Made by a program: the position numbers and the translations under genes
Source: Aeromonas lusitana
GTDB lineage: Bacteria; Pseudomonadota; Gammaproteobacteria; Enterobacterales; Aeromonadaceae
Reading direction: 5' to 3'
DNA: 64,000 nucleotides
Assembly (NCBI RefSeq): GCF_002812985.1
Contig: NZ_PGCP01000005.1
Span: forward strand, 124,001 to 188,000
The notes under the pieces: generated by a model
What the model was told of the DNA's origin: nothing
Seen by the model: only the letters and a program-made list of their open reading frames with translations
The model's database searches: none
Shown: piece by piece, positions 49,220-57,983 of the stretch
How the letters are laid out: each line of letters starts with the position of its first letter
Position numbering within the stretch: the first letter of the stretch is position 1

Positions 49220-49675
49220 CTAACTGAGCAGCCCGGCTGACTGGCGTTGTCGCAGCAGCGTGAGGCGGGAGAGGAGCGGGAAATAGGATTCGAGTTTGCT
49301 CTGCAGGACCCGGCTGCAGGCGGGATCCGCGAGCTCGGCCTCGTCCAGCACTATGCCGTTGGAGACGAAATAGAAGCGTGAGTCCCGCACATCCGGCCCC
49401 TGTTGCGGCATGGGCTCATGCGGGCGCTGGACCCGCAGGGGCAGCACCGGCAACCCCAGGGTGTTGCCCGCTGACCAGCTCAGCTCTGGCCAGGCGCCAT
49501 CATCCCCCTCCAGCAGCAAGATGGCGGCCTCCCCTCGCTCCGGTTGCCATTGGCCCGGCTGGGCGACCCGCACCTCGCTGAAGAGTTCCCCATATCCGCT
49601 GGAGGCTCGCAACGCAGCCAGCACACCCTGTGTCGTCGCGGCCGACGGTTTTTGACTGACTAATGACAGATTCAT
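49220..49675 (-). CDS. Hypothetical protein
   Basis: The 151-residue product shows no domain I recognise. It lacks a signal peptide and membrane helices. The C-terminal third (DPACSRVLQSKLESYFPLLS) is helical, and the middle is a mix of short strands (AAILLLEGDDGAWPELSW). AGGGA precedes the ATG. It lies just upstream of, and divergent from, suhB. Codon use fits the neighbours, so it is probably a real lineage-specific gene. Confidence 0.6.
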   Translation of the reverse strand: MNLSLVSQKPSAATTQGVLAALRASSGYGELFSEVRVAQPGQWQPERGEAAILLLEGDDGAWPELSWSAGNTLGLPVLPLRVQRPHEPMPQQGPDVRDSRFYFVSNGIVLDEAELADPACSRVLQSKLESYFPLLSRLTLLRQRQSAGLLS

Positions 49676-49801
49676 GATTCACATCCCTATGCTCACCACA
49701 GCCTGTTATTCGGCTGCCGCGATAAGACTAGACCAAAATGAGCCTTTATTGGAGCCGTCAGATCTGGCAGTCATTAACATCCCCCGGCTCACGCATAACG
49801 G

Positions 49802-49829
49802 TTGCCATTCTTGAATATCTTGGTAAGAT
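49802..49829 (+). promoter_or_regulatory. Probable suhB promoter
   Basis: TTGCCA (49802-49807) and TAAGAT (49824-49829) are spaced by 16 bp, about 46 bp upstream of the suhB start. Confidence 0.45.
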
Positions 49830-49875
49830 ACCGCGTCCTTTTATCCCCCGTTCTTTAACATCCAGTGGTGAACCT

Positions 49876-50679
49876 ATGCATCCGATGCTGAATATCGCCG
49901 TGCGCGCTGCGCGCAACGCCGGTCAAGTAGTAGTAAAAGCCTTCTCCCAGCCTGAGAACATCGAGGCCATGCAGAAAGGCAGCAATGACTTCGTGACCAA
50001 CGTTGACCGTGACGCCGAAGCGGCCATCATTCATACCATCAAAAAATCTTACCCGGAACACAGCATCGTGGCTGAAGAGTCTGGTGAGATTGCCGGTACC
50101 AATCCGGATTACCAATGGATCATCGACCCACTGGATGGCACGACCAACCTGGTCAAGGGCATTCCGCACTTTGCCGTCTCCATCGCCCTGCGCGTCAAGG
50201 GCAAGACCGAACAAGCCGTTGTTTACGATCCCATTCGTGACGAGCTGTTTACCGCTACCCGTGGTAACGGCGCTCAGCTGAACGGCTACCGCATCCGTGT
50301 TGGCAAGGCCAAAGAGATGGCCGGCACCGTGCTGGCCACCGGCTTCCCGTTCAAGCAGAAGCACCACATCGAGCCGTACCTGAAGATGTTCCAGAGCATG
50401 TTCATCGAGTGTGCCGACATCCGCCGCGCCGGTGCCCCTTCCCTGGATCTGGCCTACGTGGCCGCCGGTCGCATCGACGGCTTCTGGGAAATCGGTCTGA
50501 AACCGTGGGAAACTGCCGCCGGTGAGCTGCTGGCCAAAGAATCCGGCGCCATCGTGACCGACTTCGTCGGTGGTCACAACTACGAGAACTCCGGCAACAT
50601 GGTCGTCGCCAACCCGCGCGTCCTCAAAGAGATGCTCGGCAAGATCCGCGAGAACCTGCCGGAATCCCTGGCTAAATAA
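49876..50679 (+). CDS. suhB: Inositol monophosphatase family protein SuhB
   Basis: ATG 49876 gives MHPMLNIAVRAARNAGQVV, the SuhB N-terminus, and 267 residues, the E. coli length; the frame from 49738 is longer and atypical. Metal-site motifs are EESGE near 67, DPLDGTTN near 84 and the Asp in GELLAKESG and PWETAAGE near 220. In the last motif Glu replaces the usual Asp (PWDxAAG). SuhB hydrolyses inositol phosphates in vitro and works in rRNA antitermination complexes. In E. coli it is next to trmJ; here it is 44 kb away. Confidence 0.95.
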   Translation: MHPMLNIAVRAARNAGQVVVKAFSQPENIEAMQKGSNDFVTNVDRDAEAAIIHTIKKSYPEHSIVAEESGEIAGTNPDYQWIIDPLDGTTNLVKGIPHFAVSIALRVKGKTEQAVVYDPIRDELFTATRGNGAQLNGYRIRVGKAKEMAGTVLATGFPFKQKHHIEPYLKMFQSMFIECADIRRAGAPSLDLAYVAAGRIDGFWEIGLKPWETAAGELLAKESGAIVTDFVGGHNYENSGNMVVANPRVLKEMLGKIRENLPESLAK

Positions 50680-50694
50680 GTCCGCGTTGTCGTG

Positions 50695-50732
50695 AAAAAA
50701 TGCCAGTCGGCCCAGCCGACTGGCATTTTTTA
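50695..50732 (+). terminator. Terminator after suhB
   Basis: TGCCAGTCGGC-CCA-GCCGACTGGCA is an 11-bp perfect stem with A6 before it and TTTTTTAT after it. Confidence 0.9.
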
Positions 50733-50853
50733 TGGCCGTTAATCAGGAAAATGGGATAGATGAGCGAGGAGATGGGGAAGATGACACCAGTATGGCAGTG
50801 TGATATTTCACCTGATGGATGTTCTACAGCATAAAACGACAGGCTAACGAAGC

Positions 50854-50876
50854 CAGGCAGCCGAGTTCACTGCCTG
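50854..50876 (-). terminator. Hairpin directly after motY
   Basis: CAGGCAG/CTGCCTG forms a 7-bp stem abutting the motY stop. No T-tract follows on the minus strand, so termination is doubtful. Confidence 0.3.
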
Positions 50877-51767
50877 TCAGATGGTGCCGTTGCGGCCCAT
50901 GTTGATCACCACTCTCCGGTTCTTGGCACGGCCGCCTTCCGTTTCGTTGGAGGCCACGTGCTGCTTCTCGCCATGGCCCTCCACCGAGATCTTGCCCTCC
51001 TCGACCCCCAGATCCACAAACACCTGCTTGATGGCATCGGCTCGTTTTTCGGAGAGCTTCTGATTGGGCCAGCGCCCGCCGTAGCTGTCGCTGTAGGCGT
51101 CGATCACCACCACATCTATGCTCTTGTCCGCCTTCACATACTCGCTGATCATCGCCAGCCGCCTGCGGGAGGAGACCGACAGGTTGTCGCTGTTCTTGTC
51201 ATAGGTGAGCACGCTGAAGGCGATGTCATTGAAGTTGTAGGGCAGCAGGCCGTTCAGGCAATCCATGAAGGCCTGGTACTTGACCCGGAAGTTGACCGAG
51301 GAGAGTGACACCCGCACCGGCCTGTCCTGGCGATACCAGTCGCGATACTGGAAGGTCGGCATGCGCCCCCCCTCCAGCTCGTCCAGCATGGTCCAGGCGG
51401 TCTGTCCCGCCACCAGGCCATCGAACTGCTGGTAAAACTGCAGCTGGCTAACCTCGCGTCCGGCGACCCCGGGTCGCCAGAGCGGAGGCATGATGCCAAG
51501 GCTCACCCTTTGGGTGCGCGCCTGGGGGCGTTGCCCCTTGAGTTCGAAGTCCAGATTGATCTTGCGACCGGCACGGCTGACGAAGGCCCCCGTGCCCCAG
51601 CGGGGAATGGGGTGCTCGAGCCGGCACTCCACCTGGGTATCCGAGGTCAGCCGCCAGACGGATTGATCCAGGCCGGCACCGAACTCGGTGACCCCAGCCT
51701 GCAACTGCATACTCACGGATATGCTGACCAACCCTAACACCCAAGCATTCAACGGCTTGTCCTCCAA
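50877..51767 (-). CDS. motY: Sodium-type polar flagellar motor protein MotY
   Basis: The 296-residue protein has a signal peptide ending near QLQAG. An N-terminal MotY domain follows (DQSVWRLTSDTQVECRLEHPI, then QFYQQFDGLVAGQTAWTMLDEL), and then an OmpA-type peptidoglycan-binding domain with DAYSDSYGGRWPNQKLSEKRADA near 220. MotY forms part of the T-ring around Na+-driven polar motors in Vibrio and Aeromonas. In Vibrio motY is next to rnt, as here. A general OmpA-family label would miss the N-terminal domain. Confidence 0.88.
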   Translation of the reverse strand: MEDKPLNAWVLGLVSISVSMQLQAGVTEFGAGLDQSVWRLTSDTQVECRLEHPIPRWGTGAFVSRAGRKINLDFELKGQRPQARTQRVSLGIMPPLWRPGVAGREVSQLQFYQQFDGLVAGQTAWTMLDELEGGRMPTFQYRDWYRQDRPVRVSLSSVNFRVKYQAFMDCLNGLLPYNFNDIAFSVLTYDKNSDNLSVSSRRRLAMISEYVKADKSIDVVVIDAYSDSYGGRWPNQKLSEKRADAIKQVFVDLGVEEGKISVEGHGEKQHVASNETEGGRAKNRRVVINMGRNGTI

Positions 51768-51938
51768 ACGATCTCGGATTAACTATCGGCAGGAGGCGGA
51801 CAAGCTTTAGCAACAAAGCGCATGACAAGCAGAGAGGGGCGAAAGTGGCGGCATCAGCGCAGCCCGCCGTCGCCCGGGAGGGACAAGGGCACGCTTTTTT
51901 GCCATAATGCGCCCTCCTTTCATGTTGACCGAGATACC

Positions 51939-52601
51939 ATGACCGACGCCGTTCACACTCTCAAGGGCCGTTTTCGTGGCTTTTACCCCGTCGTCATCGA
52001 TGTTGAAACGGCCGGGTTCAATGCCCGTACCGACGCCTTGCTGGAAATAGCCGCCTCTACCCTCAAGATGGATGAGCAGGGCTGGCTGGTGCCCGACCAG
52101 ATGTTTCATTTTCATGTGGAGCCGTTTGAAGGCGCCAATCTGGAGAAGGCCGCGCTGGAGTTCACCGGCATAGACCCTTTCAATCCGCTGCGGGGCGCCG
52201 TCAGCGAGAAAGAGGCGCTGACCGAGATCTTCAAAGGGGTACGCAAGGGGATGAAGGAGCAGGATTGCGGCCGCGCCATCATAGTCGCCCACAACGCCAC
52301 CTTCGATCACGGCTTCGTGATGACCGCCGCCGAGCGAGCCGGCCTCAAGCGCAATCCGTTCCACCCGTTTGCCACCTTCGACACCGCCGCTCTCTCGGGT
52401 CTGGCGCTCGGTCAGACCGTGCTCGCCAAGGCGTGCCAGAGCGCCCGCATCCCGTTTGACAATAAAGAGGCGCACTCCGCCCTGTATGACACCGAGCGCA
52501 CTGCCGAGCTGTTCTGTCATATCGTCAATCGCTGGAAGAGCCTGGGGGGCTGGCCGCCGGCCAACCCGGATGAGACCAGCGAGGCCGAGAGCCAAGAGTA
52601 G
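51939..52601 (+). CDS. rnt: Ribonuclease T
   Basis: ATG 51939 gives [19 protein letters not shown] and 220 residues (E. coli 215); an upstream start at 51822 is unlikely. The DEDDh exonuclease motifs are [23 protein letters not shown] and [14 protein letters not shown]. RNase T trims 3' ends of tRNA, 5S and 23S rRNA. It is divergent from motY with a 170-bp spacer. Confidence 0.96.
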   Translation: MTDAVHTLKGRFRGFYPVVIDVETAGFNARTDALLEIAASTLKMDEQGWLVPDQMFHFHVEPFEGANLEKAALEFTGIDPFNPLRGAVSEKEALTEIFKGVRKGMKEQDCGRAIIVAHNATFDHGFVMTAAERAGLKRNPFHPFATFDTAALSGLALGQTVLAKACQSARIPFDNKEAHSALYDTERTAELFCHIVNRWKSLGGWPPANPDETSEAESQE

Positions 52602-52618
52602 ACTTGTGGTTCTCTACA

Positions 52619-52651
52619 CAAACAGGCTGCCCCGGGCAGCCTGTTTGTTTT
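52619..52651 (+). terminator. Terminator after rnt
   Basis: AAACAGGCTGCCC/GGGCAGCCTGTTT forms a long stem followed by GTTTTG, 18 bp after the rnt stop. Confidence 0.8.
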
Positions 52652-52857
52652 GAGGGGCTAACGTACTTGCCTCTGGTTTGACCAGAAGTCAGAGCGGGCG
52701 CCCGCCGCGAGTCAAATGCTGCCTCTGATCAACTTTGTGCCACAAGATGCTGCCAGATAGCCTATTTGGCCGATTTTTTTCTCGACATTTGTCACGTTTT
52801 TCGCAAACTAATCGCCTTTCACATGACAGACAGCAACACAATAAATAAGGAAATCAA

Positions 52858-54180
52858 ATGAATCCTGTTGTTATCGCGGTGGCGCTGATGCTGGTGCTCA
52901 GCCTGCTGCGGATCAATGTGGTGGTCTCCCTCGCCATCGGTGCCATCGTGGGTGGCCTCATCGGCGGCCTCTCACTGGAGCACACCCTCAGCACCTTCAG
53001 CGGTGGTCTGGGGGGCGGCGCCGAAATCGCCCTCTCCTACGCCATGCTGGGGGCCTTCGCCGTCGCCATCTCCCGCTCGGGGATCACCGATCTGCTGGCC
53101 CGCAAGGTGATAAGCCAACTCGGCAAGGATGCCAGCAGCTCGCGTATCCTCTGGGTCAAGACCCTGCTGCTCACCTCGGTACTGGGGGTCTCCATCTCCT
53201 CCCAGAACCTGATCCCGGTGCACATCGCCTTCATTCCCATCCTGATCCCGCCCCTGTTGCACGTCATGGCCCAGATGCAAATCGACCGCCGCCAGGTGGC
53301 CTGCGTCATCACCTTCGGCCTGACCGCGACCTACATGCTGCTGCCGGTAGGCTTTGGCGGCATCTTCCTGAACAACATCCTGGCCAAGAACCTGATCGAC
53401 AACGGTGTCGCAGTGGAGCACAGCCAGCTGCCGCTGGCCATGGCCATCCCGGTGTTTGGCATGTTCATCGGTCTGCTGATCGCCGTCTTCTTCAGCTACC
53501 GCAAGCCGCGCCAGTACGATCTGGACAAGATCCTGGCCGCCGAGCCTGAGACGGTGGATCTCAACCTCAATCACATCTGGGTGGCCCTGCTGGCCATCGC
53601 CGTGGCGCTGGGACTGCAGCTGATGACCAACAGCATAGTGCTGGGTGCGCTGGCCGGTTTCGTCATCTTCACCTGCGGCGGCGTCATCAAGTTCCGCGAG
53701 AGTCAGGACGCCTTCACCCAAGGGGTGCGCATGATGTCCCTCATCGGCTTCATCATGATCTCCGCCGCCGGCTTCGCCGCCGTGATGAAGGAGACCCACG
53801 GGGTCGAGAGCCTGGTGCAGGCCGTCTCCGGCATGATGGCCGGTCACAAGGGCATAGCCGCCTTCCTGATGCTGCTGGTGGGCCTGCTCATCACCATGGG
53901 GATCGGCTCTTCCTTCTCCACCGTGCCCATCATAGCCACCATCTATGTGCCCCTGTGCCTCCACCTCGGCTTCTCCCCGCTGGCGACCATCTCGCTGGTC
54001 GGCACCGCAGGTGCGCTGGGGGATGCGGGCTCCCCTGCCTCGGATTCGACCCTGGGGCCCACCTCAGGCCTCAACGCCGACGGTCAGCACGACCACATCT
54101 GGGACAGCGTGGTGCCCACCTTTATCCACTACAATATCCCGCTCATCGTCTTCGGCTGGATAGCCGCCATGGTGCTCTAA
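52858..54180 (+). CDS. Na+/H+ antiporter family (NhaC/YuiF-type) membrane transporter
   Basis: The 440-residue protein has about twelve hydrophobic segments. It shows [19 protein letters not shown] near residue 115 and [20 protein letters not shown] near residue 383, typical of the Na_H_antiporter/YuiF group. Some members transport Na+/H+ and others amino acids such as histidine, so substrate is open. AAGGAAATC precedes the ATG. It is a single gene followed by a terminator. Confidence 0.82.
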   Translation: MNPVVIAVALMLVLSLLRINVVVSLAIGAIVGGLIGGLSLEHTLSTFSGGLGGGAEIALSYAMLGAFAVAISRSGITDLLARKVISQLGKDASSSRILWVKTLLLTSVLGVSISSQNLIPVHIAFIPILIPPLLHVMAQMQIDRRQVACVITFGLTATYMLLPVGFGGIFLNNILAKNLIDNGVAVEHSQLPLAMAIPVFGMFIGLLIAVFFSYRKPRQYDLDKILAAEPETVDLNLNHIWVALLAIAVALGLQLMTNSIVLGALAGFVIFTCGGVIKFRESQDAFTQGVRMMSLIGFIMISAAGFAAVMKETHGVESLVQAVSGMMAGHKGIAAFLMLLVGLLITMGIGSSFSTVPIIATIYVPLCLHLGFSPLATISLVGTAGALGDAGSPASDSTLGPTSGLNADGQHDHIWDSVVPTFIHYNIPLIVFGWIAAMVL

Positions 54181-54213
54181 GCACCCGGCCAAGAGCACAG
54201 ACGGATGCAATGC

Positions 54214-54243
54214 AAAAAGGCGACCTTAGGGTCGCCTTTTGTT
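54214..54243 (+). terminator. Terminator after the antiporter gene
   Basis: AAAAAGGCGACC-TTA-GGGTCGCCTTTTGTTT forms an 8-bp GC-rich stem with a T-tract. Confidence 0.85.
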
Positions 54244-54733
54244 TATCCAGTGCACGCGCAGTGTCAGGTCCACGCCACCAGGGCGGCACCAACCAGGTCG
54301 TCCCCATCATTCTGTCATCCGGCCAGCAGTGCGCGGCCCCTAATCTCGTACAGACAGACGACCTCGGCCCAAACCGATATTACGGTTGCCCGAGATAGAA
54401 GGCCGGCAGGGCACTGAGGACGCGAAAAGAGGTAAACCGCACCGCCAGAGGCGGACAGCGCCACCTCCACGCATCGCATCGCATCGCATCGCATCGCAAG
54501 TTGACGAGGGATCGCAGCAGACAGCCATAGCAATAGTGGTGAGAGCATTATGGTACTAAGCAGATGCGGGATATGCCGATTGCCATCAGAAGGCCCCAGC
54601 CAGGTCAGTTACTCCCCGAGCCAGAAGGCGGAATACGAGCCGCTATGGGCTGTGACCAACCCCCTAACAGGCAGCAGACCTTCGCATCGCATGGGAAACC
54701 TGCCCAGCTTGCCAACGGCTGGCAGAGGCGCAT
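54244..54733. other. 490-bp stretch with no convincing gene
   Basis: Several short frames of 60-77 codons exist on both strands, but none has a good ribosome site or protein-like sequence. The notable content is a pentanucleotide tandem repeat at 54471-54498. Composition is near the genome average, so it is not an obvious AT-rich insert. Confidence 0.5.
54471..54498. repeat. Pentanucleotide tandem repeat (GCATC)5
   Basis: Five complete GCATC units followed by GCA run in direct tandem. Slippage could change the number of units; because 5 is not a multiple of 3, any frame crossing it would shift. A weak minus-strand frame (54548-54315) crosses it. Confidence 0.8.
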
Positions 54734-54763
54734 AAAAAAGGCCGCTCAATGAGCGGCCTTTTA
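54734..54763 (-). terminator. Terminator after deaD
   Basis: AAAAAAGGCCGCTC-AAT-GAGCGGCCTTTTAT lies 17 bp beyond the deaD stop with T-runs in both directions. Confidence 0.85.
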
Positions 54764-54779
54764 TCAAGGTAATCCGGGC

Positions 54780-56699
54780 TTAGCTGTCGCGGCGCTTGTT
54801 GCCACCGAACTTGCGACCCTTGTCGAAACCACCTTCACGGCGATCCTTGTTGAAAGGACGGTCGCCTTGCGGACGGTCACCCTGGGGACGACGATCCTTG
54901 TTGAAGGTGCGCTCCTTGTTGAAAGGACGGTCGCCACGGGGCGGACGGCTGGCGGTGTTGCTGCCGGCAGGCACTTCGGTGTAGCGGGTGATCTGCAGCG
55001 GGCGCTGGCAGACACGGGCCTTCTTGATCACTTCCAGCACGTCGGCGGTCATGCCCTTGGGCAGATCGACGGTGGAGAAGTCATCGGCGATGTCGATGTT
55101 GCCGATGAAACGGCTCTCGATGTTCGCTTCGTTGGCGATGGCGCCCACGATCTGGCCCGGCTTGACACCGTGATGGGCACCCACGTCTACGCGGTAGCGC
55201 TCCATCTCCACGTCCGGGTTGTCTTTCAGCGGACGGGGCTCCAGGGACGGCATGCGACGGGCCGGACGATCGCCACGGTCACCGAAATCACGGGCGCCAC
55301 GGTCGTTGAAGTCACGGCGCTCGAAGTCACGACCACCACGATCGTTGCTGGCGTTCAGCAGCGGATCCGGGATGGAATCATCCAGCAGCAGCGGTTGGTC
55401 GCCCTGTACCAGCTTGGCCAGTGCGGCAGCCAGCTCCATCGGATCGGCAGAATCTTCTTCGATCAGCTCGTTCACCAGGTTGTGGTAGATCTCGAGCTCT
55501 TCACCCATCATGGTCTCGCGGATGCGCTCCTTGAACTTGGCCAGACGGTGCTGGTTGATGTCCTCGGTGCTCGGCATCTTCATCGGCTCGATGGCCTGAC
55601 GAGTAGCGTGCTCGATGGCGCGCAGCATGCGGCGCTCACGCGGAGCCACGAACAGGATGGCCTCGCCCTTGCGACCGGCACGACCGGTACGGCCGATACG
55701 GTGAACGTAGGATTCGGTATCGTAAGGAATGTCGTAGTTCACCACGTGAGTGATGCGCTCAACGTCCAGACCACGAGCGACGACGTCGGTGGCGATCAGG
55801 ATGTCCAGCTGGCCTTGACGCAGCTTGTCGACGGTACGCTCACGCAGCTTCTGCGGGATGTCACCGTGCAGGGCTTCACAGGCGTGACCGCGGGCAGCCA
55901 GCTTGCCAGCCAGTTCTTCGGCGGCATTCTTGGTGCGCACGAACACCAGAACGGCTTCGTAGGGCTCGACTTCCAGCAGACGGGTCATGGCGTCCAGCTT
56001 GTGCAGACCGGTCACCTGCCAGTAGCGCTGACGGATGGTGGTCGCGGTAGAGGTCTTGGACGCGATCTTGATCTCTTTGGGTTGCTTCAGGTGCTTCTGG
56101 GCAACACGACGGATCTGCTCCGGCATGGTGGCAGAGAACAGGGCAACCTGACGGGTGCTCGGGCACTGATCCATGATCCAGTCAACGTCGTCGATGAAGC
56201 CCATACGCAGCATTTCATCGGCTTCATCCAGAACCAGGGCACGCAGGCCGGACAGGTCCAGGTTTTTGCGACGGATCAGGTCCATCACACGGCCAGGGGT
56301 CCCGACGACAACCTGGGCACCGCGGCGCAGGGCGCGGGTCTGGGTTTCGTAAGAAGCGCCACCGTAGATGGGCAGAACGTGGAAATCTGGCATGTGGTGG
56401 GCATAGCGTTGGCACGCTTCGGCCACCTGCAGCGCCAGCTCACGAGTGGGTGCCAGCACCAAAATCTGAGTGTTACGGTTACCAGCTTCCAGACGAGACA
56501 ACAGAGGCAAGGCAAAAGCAGCGGTCTTCCCTGTACCGGTTTGCGCCTGCCCCAGCAGATCGTGTCCCGCCATCAGGTGGGGGATTGCTGCGGCCTGGAT
56601 GGGAGACGGGCGCTCATAGCCCACGTCCTGCAGCGCTTTCAATACAGGCGCGGCCAGTCCAAGCTCACTAAAAAGGGGCAGTTGTTCGGTATCAGACAT
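54780..56699 (-). CDS. deaD: DEAD-box RNA helicase DeaD/CsdA
   Basis: ATG 56699 with GGAAG upstream gives MSDTEQLPLFSELGL and 639 residues (E. coli 629). The helicase core shows the Q motif, AQTGTGKTAAF near residue 55, LDEADEML, SATMP and HRIGRTGRAG. A dimerisation and RNA-binding domain follows, then a low-complexity tail of basic FNKDRR/QGDRP repeats from about 585. It unwinds RNA in ribosome assembly and mRNA decay, especially in the cold. The 180 bp upstream would hold its promoter and leader. In E. coli it neighbours nlpI, unlike here. Confidence 0.95.
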   Translation of the reverse strand: MSDTEQLPLFSELGLAAPVLKALQDVGYERPSPIQAAAIPHLMAGHDLLGQAQTGTGKTAAFALPLLSRLEAGNRNTQILVLAPTRELALQVAEACQRYAHHMPDFHVLPIYGGASYETQTRALRRGAQVVVGTPGRVMDLIRRKNLDLSGLRALVLDEADEMLRMGFIDDVDWIMDQCPSTRQVALFSATMPEQIRRVAQKHLKQPKEIKIASKTSTATTIRQRYWQVTGLHKLDAMTRLLEVEPYEAVLVFVRTKNAAEELAGKLAARGHACEALHGDIPQKLRERTVDKLRQGQLDILIATDVVARGLDVERITHVVNYDIPYDTESYVHRIGRTGRAGRKGEAILFVAPRERRMLRAIEHATRQAIEPMKMPSTEDINQHRLAKFKERIRETMMGEELEIYHNLVNELIEEDSADPMELAAALAKLVQGDQPLLLDDSIPDPLLNASNDRGGRDFERRDFNDRGARDFGDRGDRPARRMPSLEPRPLKDNPDVEMERYRVDVGAHHGVKPGQIVGAIANEANIESRFIGNIDIADDFSTVDLPKGMTADVLEVIKKARVCQRPLQITRYTEVPAGSNTASRPPRGDRPFNKERTFNKDRRPQGDRPQGDRPFNKDRREGGFDKGRKFGGNKRRDS

Positions 56700-56879
56700 A
56701 GATTCTTCCAGATTAAGGCAGGCGGCTAACACCGCGGAATAGCAAAAAGGCGGCGATTATAGCGCCACTTTGTTCTGCTGTCTTGAAAAATGTGATAAGC
56801 CTCTCAAGACGTTGGCAATTATAGAGGGATCTTGCGACTATGGCTTGCTTATTTTTCACTCATGGTGCGTTATTGCAGA

Positions 56880-57341
56880 TCACTTCGCGCGCAATTCCTT
56901 GTCCTGCTTGTGTTTGAGCACCGCCATGGTCAGCCGACTGGTGCACAATAAACGCGCACGTTCATCCCGAATTTCTATCTGCCACACCTGAGTCGTCGCC
57001 CCCAGATGCAAGGGGGTACAGCGCCCTGTCACCTCCCCTTCCCGCTTGGCTCTCAGATGGTTGGCATTGACCTCCAGCCCGACGCAGTAGCTGTCCGCCC
57101 CGACCGCCATGTTGGCCGCGAGGGATCCCAGCGTCTCCGCCAACACTACTGAGGCGCCACCGTGCAACATGCCGAGCGGCTGATGGGTGCGATGATCCAC
57201 CGGCATGGTCGCCTCCAGCCAGTCGGGACCAAAGCCGGTATAGAGAATGCCAAGATGGGCCATCAGGGTATTGCGGGAGCTGGCATTGAGCCCCTCCAGA
57301 CTCATGGGCTTGCGCCAGATGGGGGCGTTGTCTTGACTCAT
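56880..57341 (-). CDS. menI: Hotdog-fold thioesterase, MenI/YdiI-like
   Basis: ATG 57341 with AAGGAG upstream gives a 153-residue protein; the frame from 57458 is longer without support. The hotdog-fold motifs HQPLGMLHGGASVVLAETLGS and GLEVNANHLRAKREG match the 1,4-dihydroxy-2-naphthoyl-CoA thioesterase group (E. coli MenI, 136 residues). The catalytic Glu is in VVLAETLG. It would release DHNA for menaquinone. Its nearness to ydiJ repeats the E. coli ydiI-ydiJ arrangement, with one extra gene between. Confidence 0.87.
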   Translation of the reverse strand: MSQDNAPIWRKPMSLEGLNASSRNTLMAHLGILYTGFGPDWLEATMPVDHRTHQPLGMLHGGASVVLAETLGSLAANMAVGADSYCVGLEVNANHLRAKREGEVTGRCTPLHLGATTQVWQIEIRDERARLLCTSRLTMAVLKHKQDKELRAK

Positions 57342-57436
57342 GGTGGGCAGACTCCTTATGTGATTAATGAACAGGATCAATGGCTTGCCACTGACCATAT
57401 CAAAACTGCCGTGCCATGCGCAAAAATGGGACAACA

Positions 57437-57461
57437 AAATGCCCCGATAGCGGGGCATTTT
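57437..57461 (-). terminator. Terminator between the 162-residue gene and menI
   Basis: AAATGCCCCG-ATAG-CGGGGCATTT is a 10-bp perfect stem ending in T-rich sequence on both strands. It separates menI from the upstream pair. Confidence 0.75.
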
Positions 57462-57494
57462 GAGACAGACAGGACTCGGCAGGTATAAGCCCCT

Positions 57495-57983
57495 TCACCA
57501 GGGGTAGGTGACCCCGGGCCACTCGTCCCAGGGGGTATCCCGTCCCGGCAAGCAGGGTTCAGACCAGTGCCATGTCTTGCCAAGCCAGGCGCGCAGCTCG
57601 GCTTCCAGCTCGGCATCCCCAAGGGGCGCATCGGCCACCTTCCAGAAGAAGAGCTCCACCTCCACCTCCGGCAGCACAGAGGGGTAGAGGTAGACCCCGC
57701 CCCAAAACTCGGGCTCCCGCTCCGGGCTCCAGAGGCCATAGGCGAAGGAGCGTTTGGCCAGAAACTCGGTGCGCTGCCACGCCAGATCGTCCTCATGCTG
57801 ACCCAGACTGAAGCTCTCGGAGGGCCAGACATCGTTCGGGCGAAACAGCTGATGCAACTGCTCGCACTCGCGCAACATGGCCACAAACTCCACCACCGCC
57901 TGGGTCGGGCTGGTCGGCAACAGCAGGAAGCTTGGGTGCCGATAGGCTTGCGGCACCCGAAACCGCTTGGGTAGCGTCAGCAT
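57495..57983 (-). CDS. Conserved hypothetical protein coupled to ydiJ
   Basis: The 162-residue protein is soluble and rich in Trp and acidic residues, with SFAYGLWSPEREPEFWGGVYLYP in the middle and WDEWPGVTYPW at the end. The central part is loosely like GNAT-fold proteins, but no acetyl-CoA motif is clear. Its ATG overlaps the ydiJ stop by one base (TGATG), so it is translated with ydiJ and may act with it. Function unknown. Confidence 0.75.
   Translation of the reverse strand: MLTLPKRFRVPQAYRHPSFLLLPTSPTQAVVEFVAMLRECEQLHQLFRPNDVWPSESFSLGQHEDDLAWQRTEFLAKRSFAYGLWSPEREPEFWGGVYLYPSVLPEVEVELFFWKVADAPLGDAELEAELRAWLGKTWHWSEPCLPGRDTPWDEWPGVTYPW

Noticed and set aside
50820..50850. CRP site from TGTGATATTTCACC near 50798
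   Set aside because: The half-sites are separated by 4 bp instead of 6.
54205..54735. Short frames of 60-77 codons between the antiporter gene and deaD
   Set aside because: No ribosome sites, no protein-like composition, and they overlap one another on both strands.
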